Positions 40,027-49,530 of a DNA stretch of 64,000 bases are shown here, one piece after another; the stretch's first letter is position 1; every line of letters starts with the position of its first letter. Below the pieces are notes generated by a model. That model ran no database searches, had not been told where the DNA came from, and saw nothing but the letters and a program-made list of their open reading frames with translations. This stretch comes from JADJOY01 sp016713535 [NCBI: Deltaproteobacteria bacterium] (GTDB taxonomy: Bacteria > JADJOY01): the NCBI GenBank assembly GCA_016713535.1, contig JADJOY010000018.1:172291-236290 (forward strand). Reading direction: 5' to 3'. The translations under genes were made by a program, and so were the position numbers.

Positions 40027-40100
40027 CTCGCGGGGGCACGGAGGCCCCCGCGAGCCGAAAGATCCGTAGCGACAGGGGGCCATCCCCCGTCGACGGTTTC
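40027..40100. repeat. Three-stem dispersed repeat, family B copy 2
   Basis: GGCTCGCGGGGGC pairs with GCCCCCGCGAGCC (perfect 13-bp arms), followed by CCGTAGCGAC and GGGGG…CCCCC with CGTCGACGG. It shares the order of elements with copies at 37359 and 61768, though diverged. It lies between two + strand genes. Confidence 0.6.
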
Positions 40101-40255
40101 ACGCGGCCCTGCTCGCGCGTCTCGAAGCAGCGATTCGCAGGCTCCGCTGAACCTTCCGCCGCCGCATGGCGCTACCGAAGGGACCGGAGTCGCACGCACG
40201 CGAGTGGTGACTCCAGCGCTCGGTCACTAAGCTCGCCCGCAACCCAGGAGGATCG

Positions 40256-41824
40256 ATGGACTCGAACCAGAACGCGCGTCCCGCGAAGGCTGCCCCGGTG
40301 CTCGCGTGCTTGCTCGCGGTCGCCGCGCTCGCCGGCGCGGCGCGGGGCGCCGACGGGGGCCGCTCCCAGGCGCTCACCATCTACTCGAGCGCCGAGCCGG
40401 GTGCGGTGCCGGTCGACCTGTACCGGCCCCTCCCCGAGAGCCAGGGGTACACGCCGAACTACGGCGCGCAGATCCCGGGCTTCGCGATCGTCCGTGACGA
40501 GCGCGACTTCCCTGTCGAGCCGGGCCAGCCCACGATCCGCTTCACACACGTGGCGGCGCGCATCGACCCCACCACGGTCGCGTTCACGTCGCTCTCCGAT
40601 CCCGGGGCGCGGGTGCTCGAGCAGAGCTACCAGTTCGACCTGGTCAGCAGCCAGAAGCTCCTCGAGCGCTTCATCGACAAGCCGATCACCGTCGAGCAGC
40701 AGCGCGGCGACGGCATCGCGACGCTCTCGGGCACGCTTCTCTCCACGATCGGCGGGCTGGTGCTCAAGGGCGCCGACGGCAGCATCCAGGTGGTGAACGG
40801 CTACTCGAACCTGCGCTTCCCCGAGCTGCCCGGCGGCCTCATCACCAAGCCCACGTTGGTGTGGCAGCTCGCCACCGACAAGCCAGGCAGCCAGCGCGCC
40901 CGCGTGAGCTACGAGACCGAGGGCATCACCTGGTGGGCCGACTACAACCTGATCTTCGCCGAGGGCGCCAACGCCAACGCCGGCAAGCTCGACGTCGGCG
41001 CGTGGGTCAGCATCCTGAACCAGTCGGGAGCGGGCTACGAGGACGCGCGCCTCAAGCTGTTGGCCGGCGACGTCCACCGCGCGCCGCGCCCGGCGCCGCA
41101 GATGTACGCCGCCAAGGCGGCGCGCGCGTCGCTCGAGATGGCCGACGACGGCGGCTTCCAGGAGAAGGAGTTCTTCGAGTACCACCTCTACACGCTCGGC
41201 CGCCGCACCACGCTGCCGGACCGGTCCACCAAGCAGATCGAGCTCTTCCCGGTCGCGCGCGGCGTGCCCTGCGAGAAGCTCCTCGTCTATTACGGCCTCG
41301 GCGAGCAGTGGCGCGGGTTCTTCCCCAACCCGATGACCGACCGCGGCTTCGGCGTCGACTCGAACACCAAGGTCGACGTCTACCTGCGCTTCAAGAACGC
41401 CAAGGAGGGGGGCCTCGGGATCCCGATGCCGCGCGGCCGCGTGCGCGTCTCGAAGCTCGATCCGGCCGACCAGAGCCTCGAGCTCGTCGGTGAGGACACC
41501 ATCGACCACACCCCCAAGGACGAGAAGGTGCTGGTCAAGATGGGCACCGCGTTCGACGTGGTCGGTGAGCGCAAGCAGTTCGACTTCCGGGTCGACGCGA
41601 ACGCCGAGTGGATGGAGGAAGACATCGAGATCAAGGTCCGCAACCACAAGTCCGAGCCGGTGCAGGTGGTGGTGAAGGAGAACCTCTATCGCTGGGTGAA
41701 CTGGCAGATCACCAAGAAGAGCCAGGAGTACGAGAAGGTCGACGCGCGCACGGTCCACTTCCCGGTGCAGGTGCCGAAGGACGGCGAGTCGGTGGTGCGC
41801 TACACGGTCCACTACTCGTGGTGA
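40256..41824 (+). CDS. Exported DUF4139-domain protein
   Basis: 522 aa, signal peptide (LACLLAVAALAGAARG). The body has DUF4139 features: GSQRARVSYETEGITWWADYN, VSILNQSGAGYEDARLKLLAGDVH, FFEYHLYTLGRRTTLPDRSTK and a C-terminal beta domain ending RYTVHYSW. Members are exported proteins of unknown function, often near envelope genes. A strong AGGAGG precedes ATG 40256. The stop overlaps the next start (TGATG). Confidence 0.88.
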   Translation: MDSNQNARPAKAAPVLACLLAVAALAGAARGADGGRSQALTIYSSAEPGAVPVDLYRPLPESQGYTPNYGAQIPGFAIVRDERDFPVEPGQPTIRFTHVAARIDPTTVAFTSLSDPGARVLEQSYQFDLVSSQKLLERFIDKPITVEQQRGDGIATLSGTLLSTIGGLVLKGADGSIQVVNGYSNLRFPELPGGLITKPTLVWQLATDKPGSQRARVSYETEGITWWADYNLIFAEGANANAGKLDVGAWVSILNQSGAGYEDARLKLLAGDVHRAPRPAPQMYAAKAARASLEMADDGGFQEKEFFEYHLYTLGRRTTLPDRSTKQIELFPVARGVPCEKLLVYYGLGEQWRGFFPNPMTDRGFGVDSNTKVDVYLRFKNAKEGGLGIPMPRGRVRVSKLDPADQSLELVGEDTIDHTPKDEKVLVKMGTAFDVVGERKQFDFRVDANAEWMEEDIEIKVRNHKSEPVQVVVKENLYRWVNWQITKKSQEYEKVDARTVHFPVQVPKDGESVVRYTVHYSW

Positions 41825-42498
41825 TGTTCGACCCGCGCACCCAGGCGTCGATGGTCTCGACGACCGTCACGCACCTGCACCTCCTGCGGCACGGCGCGGT
41901 CGAGGCGCCGAGCGAGCGCACGGTGCGCGGCCAGCTCGACGTGCCGCTCTCGCCCGATGGCGAGCGCCAGACCGCGCTGCTCGCCGGGTTCTGCGAGCGG
42001 GCGCTCGGCGGGCTGGTGCCGCCGGTGAGCGGCATCCTGACCAGCGACCTCCAGCGCGCGCGTCCGCTCGCGGAGCAGGTCGCGGCCCGTCTGGGCGTGG
42101 CTGTGGCGATCGAGCCAGCCCTGCGCGAGCAGTCGATGGGGGCCTGGGAAGGGAAGCCGTGGCGGGTGCTCAACGAGCTCGACCCGGCGGGCGTGGAGGA
42201 CTACTGGACGCGCTATCTCGACGCGCGCCCCGGCGGCGGCGAGTCGGTGCGAGAGCTCTCGGCGCGGGTCGAGGCGTGGTGGGCGCGCTCGCGCGAGCGC
42301 CTCGAGAACGGCCGCTGGATCCTCGTCACCCACATCGGTGTCATCCGTGTCTTCCTCGCTCACGCCTTTGGGGTGGGACTCGATCAGAGCTTGCGCTTCA
42401 CGCCCGAGGTGGCTTCACACACCCACCTGATGCTCGCCGAGGCGGGCGCGGTGATCGGCGCCCTCGGCGAACGGCCGTGGCTGGGGAGGGATTCATGA
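41824..42498 (+). CDS. Histidine phosphatase (phosphoglycerate mutase-like)
   Basis: 224 aa branch-1 histidine phosphatase. Catalytic LRHGAVE with the phospho-His, GQLDVPLSPDGERQ, TSDLQRARPLAEQ, the acid Glu in LREQSMGAWEGKPW, and the second His in LVTHIGVIRVFL. Substrates in the family range from sugar phosphates to alpha-ribazole phosphate; none is indicated here. The ATG at 41824 shares a base with the preceding stop; ATG 41851 is also possible. Its stop overlaps the AAA protein start (ATGA). Confidence 0.9.
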   Translation: MFDPRTQASMVSTTVTHLHLLRHGAVEAPSERTVRGQLDVPLSPDGERQTALLAGFCERALGGLVPPVSGILTSDLQRARPLAEQVAARLGVAVAIEPALREQSMGAWEGKPWRVLNELDPAGVEDYWTRYLDARPGGGESVRELSARVEAWWARSRERLENGRWILVTHIGVIRVFLAHAFGVGLDQSLRFTPEVASHTHLMLAEAGAVIGALGERPWLGRDS

Positions 42499-43094
42499 GC
42501 CCGGTCTCCTCACCGCCGCGCCGACCGCGGCTCGCGCTCTCCGGCTCGGCGGGCACCGGCAAGACCACCCTCGCGCGCGCGCTCGCCGAGCGCCTCGGCG
42601 TCCCGTACGTGCCGGAGGGGATGCGAGCGCGGATCGAGAAGGGACTCGAGCTCCACGCTCTCGATCATGCCGAGCTCGCGGACCTGGTGATCGAGCTGTG
42701 GGAGGAGCAGCGCAGGCTCGAAGGAGACGCCGTGCGCCACGCGGGCGGCTTCGTGGCGGACCGCTCACCCATCGACTTCTTCGCGTTCTGGCTGCTCTAT
42801 CGGTGTGGTCCGCGCACGCGCACGGACTCCTTCCACCGCGAGACGCGCCGCGAGGTGGCGCACCTCGATCACATCGTGGTGTTGCCGTGGGGCGTCATCC
42901 CGCTCGTGGATGACGGCGTGCGCACGCCCGATCCGTGGCGCCAGCGCCACTATCAGGCGCTGCTCGAGGGGCTGCTCTTGCGTGAGGTGCCGTCCGCGCG
43001 GCTGGTGTGGATGGAGGGCGCGGCGAGCGTGAGCGAGCGCGCCGAGGTGGTGCTCGACGCGCTCGGCGCCCGGGATGGGGTAGCGCCGCCGTGA
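42495..43094 (+). CDS. AAA-type P-loop ATPase/kinase (AAA_28, NadR-like)
   Basis: 199 aa single-domain nucleotide-binding protein: Walker A SGSAGTGKTTLARAL at the N-terminus, VPEGMRARI as in NadR/Ttd14-type kinases, Walker B-like VADRSPIDFF, and a late basic helix. The fold suggests a small-molecule kinase, but the substrate is unknown. It is coupled by ATGA overlap to the histidine phosphatase, which could reverse or balance its phosphorylation (inference). A GGGGAGG lies just upstream. Confidence 0.85.
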   Translation: MSPVSSPPRRPRLALSGSAGTGKTTLARALAERLGVPYVPEGMRARIEKGLELHALDHAELADLVIELWEEQRRLEGDAVRHAGGFVADRSPIDFFAFWLLYRCGPRTRTDSFHRETRREVAHLDHIVVLPWGVIPLVDDGVRTPDPWRQRHYQALLEGLLLREVPSARLVWMEGAASVSERAEVVLDALGARDGVAPP

Positions 43095-43101
43095 CCTCTG
43101 C

Positions 43102-43170
43102 GGACCGCCTGGAGGCGGTCCCTCCGAACGGGACCACACCGGGCTCGGAGGGCCCGACTCCTGTCGGGCC
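43102..43170. repeat. Two hairpins between convergent genes
   Basis: GGACCGCC/GGCGGTCC around TGGA (43102-43121) and GGCCCGAC/GTCGGGCC around TCCT (43151-43170). They may act as a bidirectional terminator. A relative of the first (GACCGCC/GGCGGTC) occurs at 57979-57994. Confidence 0.55.
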
Positions 43171-43188
43171 GAGGAGCCAATGGCGTCC

Positions 43189-44805
43189 TTACGGCTGCTG
43201 AGCCGCGGCAAAGCGCGTGCGCATGAGCGGCGCAACCGACTCGAGGATGCGGCGCGCGATCACCTCGTTGCCGTCCTCGCCGACGTGGCACCAGTCGATG
43301 TACACGTCGCCGGTGGCGTCGGCGAAGGTGTCGCCGAGGTCGACGATCTGATTGCCGATCGCGGCGCGCGCGTCGGTGTAGATCGACTCGAGCTTGTCGC
43401 CGAAGGCGCTCGCGTGGGCGATCTCGTCGGTGGTCTTCGCGCGCTTGGTGAAGACCGTCGGCTGCCAGAACGAAGCCACCGGGAAGCCGTAGCTCTTGCC
43501 GACCCGGGCCACGTGCGCGGCGCCCTCGCGGTGGCGCTTCGCGACCGTCGCCGCGACCTGCTCGACGGAGAGCTCGGCGGGCCACTGGAACGCGAACTTC
43601 GGCGCCGCCGGCGCCGGGCGGCGGCTCGCGAGGCCCTTGAGAAACAGGTGCACGCCGCTCGAGTCGCGCAGCGCCGTGGCCAGGTCGTGGCGATCGAGGA
43701 AGCGCGCCTGCCACTTGGCGAGGTTCTGGTGGATGCGCTCGCGCTCGCCGTCGCGCGGCGCCTGGAAGTGCGTGAACACGTCGTTGGCGCCGTCGTAGAA
43801 GATCGCCAGGTCCGGTGCGGCGCCCGCGCTCACCAGCTCGTCGAGGCGCAGCGCCTCCTGCCACTGCACGTAGCCGTCCTCGCCGTAGTTGATGACGTGG
43901 ACGGGGAACCCCGCGGCGGTGGCCACGCGCGCGAACGCCGACGGCAGCGTGCCGGCGTCGGTGCTGCCGACTCCCCACACCGTGGAGCCGCCGAAGAACG
44001 CGACCTCGAGCGGCTTCGCCGTCGCCGCCGCCGTGGATGGGTTCTCGGTGCGGCGAAGCCCGCCGTCGACGTGGACGTACTTGGCGGTCGCGCCGGCCGC
44101 GGGGAAGTCGTCGCGCTGCCAGCCGAGGAACGGCTTGTAGCGAGCATGGGTGGCGGCGAGCTCGCGGAAGTAGTCATCCGCCCAGGGCTTCCCGGCGTAC
44201 ACCGGCGATTTGGCGCGTGCGTCAGCGCGAGCGTGGTCCGCCCAGCCGCTGGCGCGGATTGCGGCGCCGAGGGCGGTGTTGAGTACCACCAGCCACAGCG
44301 CCGCGGTGACGAGCCGGATGGGCAGCGGGCTGCGGCCAGTCGCCGCCGGCAGCGCGTAGCGCTCGTCGCTGAACTGATGGAAGTAGCGGGCCTTGGGGCG
44401 CTCGTGGTCGGCGCGCACCCAGTAGCTGCTGCGGTGGCGATCGGGCGTGGTCTCGAGCGGATCGACCTTGCGCATCCGCTGCCACAGCGCGACCGGCGTG
44501 AAGATGCCGATGAACACCGGCAGGAGAGTGATCCAGGTGAGCACCTCGCCGACCCAGAAGCCGAGCCGCGCGAACACGTGCTGGATCTTCGCGGCCGCCG
44601 TCTTCGAGGCGCGGCTGACCGCGAACAGCGTGAGCCCGATCCCGGCCACCACCGCGGCCGGCACCACCTTGCCGCGCCAGTAAAAGAACGCGGCGACGGC
44701 GAGCGGGATGAGGAGCTCGGCGAGGACCCGCCACGGGCCGTGGCTCGGCGCCGTCGGGAGCGGCGCGCCGACCTTCTTCCACTCCCAGCGGTTGGGATTC
44801 GCCAT
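43189..44805 (-). CDS. SxtJ membrane domain fused to SGNH hydrolase
   Basis: 538 aa. Residues about 1-150 match SxtJ-type small membrane proteins (FYWRGKVVPAAVVAGIGLTL, GEVLTWITLLPVFIGIFTPV, RKVDPLETTPDRHRSSYWV, ARYFHQF). One further helix (LVTAALWLVVLNTALG, about 160-180) leads to a periplasmic SGNH domain: Ser274 in VAFFGGSTVWGVGS, Asn block FYDGANDVF, and Asp504/His507 in DWCHVGEDGN. SxtJ and SGNH proteins are usually separate neighbours of NodU-type carbamoyltransferases, so this looks like their fusion. Predicted role: surface glycan modification or O-deacylation (inference). Confidence 0.85.
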   Translation of the reverse strand: MANPNRWEWKKVGAPLPTAPSHGPWRVLAELLIPLAVAAFFYWRGKVVPAAVVAGIGLTLFAVSRASKTAAAKIQHVFARLGFWVGEVLTWITLLPVFIGIFTPVALWQRMRKVDPLETTPDRHRSSYWVRADHERPKARYFHQFSDERYALPAATGRSPLPIRLVTAALWLVVLNTALGAAIRASGWADHARADARAKSPVYAGKPWADDYFRELAATHARYKPFLGWQRDDFPAAGATAKYVHVDGGLRRTENPSTAAATAKPLEVAFFGGSTVWGVGSTDAGTLPSAFARVATAAGFPVHVINYGEDGYVQWQEALRLDELVSAGAAPDLAIFYDGANDVFTHFQAPRDGERERIHQNLAKWQARFLDRHDLATALRDSSGVHLFLKGLASRRPAPAAPKFAFQWPAELSVEQVAATVAKRHREGAAHVARVGKSYGFPVASFWQPTVFTKRAKTTDEIAHASAFGDKLESIYTDARAAIGNQIVDLGDTFADATGDVYIDWCHVGEDGNEVIARRILESVAPLMRTRFAAAQQP

Positions 44806-44875
44806 GCCGATCGAACGAGCTCAGGGGTTGCGGACGGGGGCGAGACGTCGGGCGCGGGAAGTTAACCCGGATTCC

Positions 44876-46954
44876 TCAACGTGCCTTGGGTGAGGGGCGC
44901 TTCGCGCGCGCCGCGTTCGGGGGGTGCCGGGTGCCCGCCCTCGCGCCTCGAGCCGCCCGAGGCGGCGGCGCGTGGGCCGCGGCGCCGGGCAGCAGCCGAG
45001 CGGCGCGCTCGGAGGAGACGCCGTAGATCGCCGCCACCATCGCGTCGAGCTCGGCGCGCAGCGCGGCCCTGGCTTCGCCCTCGGGTGCCGCGCCGGTGAG
45101 GCCGAGGAGGGCGCGCACCCGGCGATCCACCTCGAGCCGCGCGGCGTCGCTCGGCGGGAGCACGATCGGCAGGCTGCCGAGCGTCGGATCGTCGAGGTGG
45201 ACCGTGAGCGTGGCGTGGCTGATGACCACGTCACGGAGGTACGCCGCGAGCAGCGACGAGTTGAGCAACGCCATCAGGTAGAAGGGGTCGATCCGGTCGT
45301 CCCTGGGGGTGAGCACGTTCACGGTGTCGAGCGGCAGCACGCCGCTCGGCACCATCGTGGCCTCGATCACGTTCGAGACGTTCTGGATGCCGATCGCCGG
45401 CGCCGCGAGCACGGCGGTGGCGGCGTCGCTCGCCGCGACGCGCGGCAGCAGCGCGGGGTCGACGATCCCGAACGGGGTCAGGTCGCGACCGCGCACCACC
45501 GGTACCGAGTCGTCGGCGAGATGCTTGCCGAGACGGGCGCGCCGCGACGGCAGGTTGAGGCCACGCTCGTTGCGCACCAGCGCCCTGAGCGGCTGCCCGC
45601 GAGCCTCGATCCCCGCGTAGAGCTCGACGTCCTCCTCGCGGACCCCGAGCGGCAGCGTCTCGTGACTCGCCACGAACGCCCGTGGGATGCGCGCGGTGCG
45701 CGTGAGCCGTCCGGCCTCGGCGCGGAACACCTCGACGCGCTTGCCCGCGCGGCCCGACGTGCCGGTGAAGATCATCGTGTTGAACGCGACACCGGGGAAC
45801 GCGTTGCCGAGGTCGACGAGGGTGGTGAGCGCGAGCCGCGTGGTCAGCATCCGCCGCGCCGGCGCGTAGGCGCCCGAGCGCACCAGCGAGTGCGGCATCA
45901 CGAACCCCAGGTGCCCGCCCTTCGCGAGGAGCTCGAGGCTGCGCTCGGCGAACAGCGCCGCCGTGTCGAAGCGACCGCTCGCCAGGCGATAGCGCGAGCG
46001 GAGCCAGCGTTTCTCCCCGGCCTCCAGGTGCGCGCCGTAAGGCGGGTTGCCGACGATCACGTGGAACGGCGAGCGGCTCGCGAGCAGCCCACCGGCGTCG
46101 TCGAGGCGCGGAGGGCCGCGCCGGCCGCGCTCGCCGAGCGGCAGGTCGAGGGTGGTGGGGCCGAGCGCGGGGGCCTCGACCGCGTCCCACAGGGCGTTCT
46201 CGTGGAGCACCCGCGGTGCCGGTAAGTCGCCGGCCTCGCGATAGGCGTCGATGGCGTGCGCGAGGAGCCGGATGCGTGTGACGACCACCGCGATCGGGTC
46301 CCAGTCGATCGCGAACAGGTTGCGCTCGAGGGTGTGGCGGCGCGCCGTGAGCGGGTCGGCGCCGTGCTCGACCCACGCCGCGGCGAGGCGGTCGAGGAGT
46401 GGCACCGCGAAGTCGCCCGAGCCGCACGACGGTTCGAGGACACGCAGCTCCTCGATCGAGGTGGTCTCGAGGGCGCGGTCGAGGGTGTGGTCGAGGATGT
46501 GCTCGATGAACGCCTGCGGTGTGTAGAACTTGCCCAGCGCGTTGCGGTCGTGCTCGATGCCGAAGTCACGCACCAGCTCGTCGAGACCGCGCGCGCCCCA
46601 CTCGAGCCAGGGGGCGCCGTCGAGCACCTCGTCGAGCGCACGCCGCTCCGGCGTGCCCGGCACGAGGGGAGCCGGAGCACCGGGCGCGGTGAGCGTGGTC
46701 AGGCCGAGCAGCTCGGTGCTGCGGCGTGCCCAGCCTTTGCTTCCGCTCGCGCGCAGGTAGGCGGCGAGGACCGCGTCGAGGAGCGCGAGGTCGACACGAG
46801 CACGCCACCACGCCGGGCTCCGGATCCACCGCCCGGACGGGGCCCGCGCGGCGGTCTCGGCGCGGATCCCGGCGAGGAGGCGCTCGAGGCGCGGCAGGTC
46901 GCGAGGCGCGTCGTCGCGGTCGCTCGGTCGAGGAGGTGCGGATCGTCTAGGCAT
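44876..46954 (-). CDS. Eco57I-type N6-adenine DNA methyltransferase with C-terminal specificity region
   Basis: 692 aa from ATG 46954. SAM motif I ELRVLEPSCGSGDF (about residues 172-182) and catalytic motif IV VGNPPYG (about 300). A TaqI/Eco57I-like C-terminal target-recognition region follows, with LLPLDTVNVLTPRDD-type core, YLMALLNSSLLAAYL and LPIVLPPSD. A helical N-terminal domain includes GKFYTPQAFIEHILD, typical of type IIG/BREX-like methyltransferases. There is no nuclease motif in the protein and no restriction gene beside it, so it appears solitary. It ends in a Pro/Ala/Arg tail. The open frame continues to 48511, but that is antisense to the next gene and not coding. Confidence 0.9.
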   Translation of the reverse strand: MPRRSAPPRPSDRDDAPRDLPRLERLLAGIRAETAARAPSGRWIRSPAWWRARVDLALLDAVLAAYLRASGSKGWARRSTELLGLTTLTAPGAPAPLVPGTPERRALDEVLDGAPWLEWGARGLDELVRDFGIEHDRNALGKFYTPQAFIEHILDHTLDRALETTSIEELRVLEPSCGSGDFAVPLLDRLAAAWVEHGADPLTARRHTLERNLFAIDWDPIAVVVTRIRLLAHAIDAYREAGDLPAPRVLHENALWDAVEAPALGPTTLDLPLGERGRRGPPRLDDAGGLLASRSPFHVIVGNPPYGAHLEAGEKRWLRSRYRLASGRFDTAALFAERSLELLAKGGHLGFVMPHSLVRSGAYAPARRMLTTRLALTTLVDLGNAFPGVAFNTMIFTGTSGRAGKRVEVFRAEAGRLTRTARIPRAFVASHETLPLGVREEDVELYAGIEARGQPLRALVRNERGLNLPSRRARLGKHLADDSVPVVRGRDLTPFGIVDPALLPRVAASDAATAVLAAPAIGIQNVSNVIEATMVPSGVLPLDTVNVLTPRDDRIDPFYLMALLNSSLLAAYLRDVVISHATLTVHLDDPTLGSLPIVLPPSDAARLEVDRRVRALLGLTGAAPEGEARAALRAELDAMVAAIYGVSSERAARLLPGAAAHAPPPRAARGARAGTRHPPNAARAKRPSPKAR

Positions 46955-47128
46955 CGGTAGGCACGAGCGGCGCCGGGCGCGCGGGACCGCCAATCCTACT
47001 CCCATCCCCCGCGAATTTCCGGCGTGCGCGAGATGACGGGCGCTTGTACGTGGAAACCCGGTCTGATAACTGAAGGCCGCCACCCAGCTTCGGCGTGCGG
47101 CGCCGTTTCGTCGCTTCGTGCCACCGTC

Positions 47129-48411
47129 ATGTCCCCGTTGCTCCCGCACCGTCGTGCCCTGCGCGCGCTGGCCTCCGTGGTCCTCGTCGTCCTCACGGCG
47201 CGGAGCGGGGTGGCGGCGCCCATGCCCGGGGAGCGCGCCGCCACGCTCGAGCGTCAGATCGGCGAGAAGAAGCGCGCCATCGAGCAACTCGAGAAGCGCA
47301 ACGTCGATCTCCAGCAGGCTGTCGACGCGAACCCTGCCGATGCGGGCGCGAACCTCGCGGCGCGCCAGGAGGTGCGTCAGAACGTCCGCTACATCGCCGG
47401 GTACAAGAGCGAGATCGGCGACCTCGAGCGCGCCCTGGCGCGCGTGCGTGCCGCCGAGGCGAATGCGCCGCCCGCCCCGCCAGCGGGCAAGGCGGGCGCG
47501 ACGGCCAAGCCACTGCCCCGTCCGAGCGACGATCGCGCCGCAGCGGCCGTGACCGCCACGCGAACCACGCAGCCCGTGATCCCCGTGCCCGTTCGGCCGG
47601 GCGAGCCGGGCGCGCTCGACACCGCGCAGGTCCACGAGCTGATGCGGAGCTGGGCGCTCGGCCGCGGTGGAGTCCCTGGTGCGGCCACCGTCGGGGTGGG
47701 CGCGGCGCCGCTGGCGCTGGTGATCGGCGCCCTCGACTGGACGCTCGACTGGCGCGAGCTGAGCGCGGGTGTCGCGCTCGGTGCAGCGCTGGGCTGGGGG
47801 CTGCCGGTCGGCTTGGTCACGATCCTGCGGCGGCGTCGGCCTCAGCGGGCGCCCGTGGTGGGCTCGTTGAGCCGCAAGTGGGCGAACCTCGCCGGCGCGG
47901 CGGGCTCGCCGAGCAAGCAGTGGAGCGACCTCGCCGCGAAAGCGTCGACGCCGGTGCGGATCGCGGCCGGCGTGGACGGCCTCCTCGCGGCTTTCGCGCT
48001 GGCGTCGGCGCTCGCGTCCCTCGGTGGCTTCGGCGCGAGCCTCGGCACGCCCGGGCTGTGGGGTGAGGCGGCCGAGGTGGCGCTGGCGCTCGCGTTCGGC
48101 GCGGTGGCGGTCGGGCTGTGGAGGCGCCAGATGCTCGCGGCCGCGGTCGCGGGCTTCGTGCTGGCGGTGCTCGCCGCGGTGGTGCCGCTCGCGCTCGCGC
48201 TCACGCCGTTCGGTGGCCCCGGCGCCGTGGCGTGGGTGATGCTGCTTGCGGTCGGAGCGGCGCTCCAGGTGCCCGCGCTGGTGGCCCTGTGGTCGCTCGC
48301 CACGCCGCGAGCGGTGGGAGAGAGGCGCGGGGCGGGGTCCCGATGGTGGGCGCCGCGGTGGGAGCGCTGGTCGGGCTCGCTGGCGCTGCGCTCCATCTCG
48401 TCGCCGCGTGA
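47129..48411 (+). CDS. Hypothetical polytopic membrane protein with coiled coil, frameshifted near its end
   Basis: About 426 aa when repaired. Signal-like segment (LRALASVVLVVLTARSGVAA), a coiled coil (LERQIGEKKRAIEQLEKRNV), a Pro/Ala linker, then roughly seven hydrophobic helices. In the raw frame there is no stop until 48766, running 76 nt into the transketolase gene with Arg/Ser-rich nonsense from about 48330. In the +1 frame the sequence GGVPMVGAAVGALVGLAGAA follows naturally and stops at 48411. A one-base error in the G-runs near 48327-48341 explains this. No family recognised. Confidence 0.7.
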
Positions 48412-48690
48412 GCCGTCGCCCGGCCGTGGCGACCCCGCCCGATTCCCTTGCCTGCCCGCCGCGCGGAGGGGTAGCATTGCCCGGGTCGACGCTGGATCGG
48501 CCTTCGTCCACAACCCAAGTCGTTCGGTCCCCGATTCCCGGGGGGAGACGTTCCTCCTGGGCGGGCGATCTCGACCGATCCCCAGGCAGCTCGGTCTTCG
48601 GTGCGGTGACCGGGTCGCTTCGGGTACGCGTCCAGCAACGGGACGAGGCTTCAGAGGGCCGGTGACGGCTCCTTTCACCCCGAGGAGAGC

Positions 48691-49530
48691 ATGTCGATCC
48701 CCGAACGAGATGTCGGCCAGCTCGAGCAGATCCGCAAGCGCTTGGCGATCTGGAGCATTCGCATGACGACCGCGGCCGGAAACGGCCACCCCTCGTCGTG
48801 CCTGAGCGCGTCGCACATCGTCACGGCACTCTACTTCGGCGGCTTCCTGAGGCTCGATCCGAAGGCGCCCCACGCACCGGATCGCGACCGCTTCATCATG
48901 AGCAAGGGCCACGCGGCGCCCATCCTGTACGCGGCGCTCGCGGAGAAGGGCGTGTTCTCGACCGACACGTTGATGGGGCTGCGCAAGATCGGGGACCCGC
49001 TCGAGGGTCACCCGAACGTGCGCCGGGTGCCGGGCGTCGAGGCCTCGACGGGCTCGCTTGGGCAGGGGCTCTCGATCGGGCTCGGCATCGCGCTGGCCCA
49101 GAAGCTCGCCAAGAACGGCGCGCGCACCTTCGTGCTCACCGGCGACGGCGAGCTCGACGAGGGCCAGGTGTGGGAGGCGGCGATGGCCGCCTCCAAGTAC
49201 AAGTCCGACAACCTCGTGGCGATCGTCGATCGCAACCACTACCAGCAGACCGGTCCCGGCGACCACGTGTTGCCGCTCGAGCCGCTGGCGGCGAAGTGGC
49301 AGGCGTGTGGCTGGGAGACCTACGAGATCGACGGCCACGACTGGGCGCAGGTCGTGGGCGCTCTCAGCCGGGCGTGCGAGACCAAGGGCCGTCCCACGGC
49401 GATCCTGGCGCGCACGGTGAAGGGTTTCGGGGTGACGCGCATCGTCGAGGATCCGGGCAACAAGTTCCACGGCGTTCCGCTCAAGGCGAAGGAGGCCGAA
49501 GAGGCCATCCAGGAGATCGAGCGCGCATGA
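48691..49530 (+). CDS. Transketolase, N-terminal (TPP-binding) subunit
   Basis: 279 aa half-transketolase as in archaea and many bacteria. It carries the pyrophosphate domain: GNGHPSSCLSASHIV, MSKGHAAPILY, STGSLGQGLSIGLGIAL and the TPP motif GDGELDEGQ…IVDRN. Works with the next gene to transfer C2 units in the pentose phosphate pathway. GAGGAG lies just before ATG 48691. Overlaps the C-terminal subunit by 4 nt (ATGA). Confidence 0.95.
   Translation: MSIPERDVGQLEQIRKRLAIWSIRMTTAAGNGHPSSCLSASHIVTALYFGGFLRLDPKAPHAPDRDRFIMSKGHAAPILYAALAEKGVFSTDTLMGLRKIGDPLEGHPNVRRVPGVEASTGSLGQGLSIGLGIALAQKLAKNGARTFVLTGDGELDEGQVWEAAMAASKYKSDNLVAIVDRNHYQQTGPGDHVLPLEPLAAKWQACGWETYEIDGHDWAQVVGALSRACETKGRPTAILARTVKGFGVTRIVEDPGNKFHGVPLKAKEAEEAIQEIERA

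Noticed and set aside
46955-48511. Upstream extension of the DNA methyltransferase frame to 48511
   Set aside because: Antisense to a membrane-protein gene and Arg/His-rich; the fold begins at 46954.
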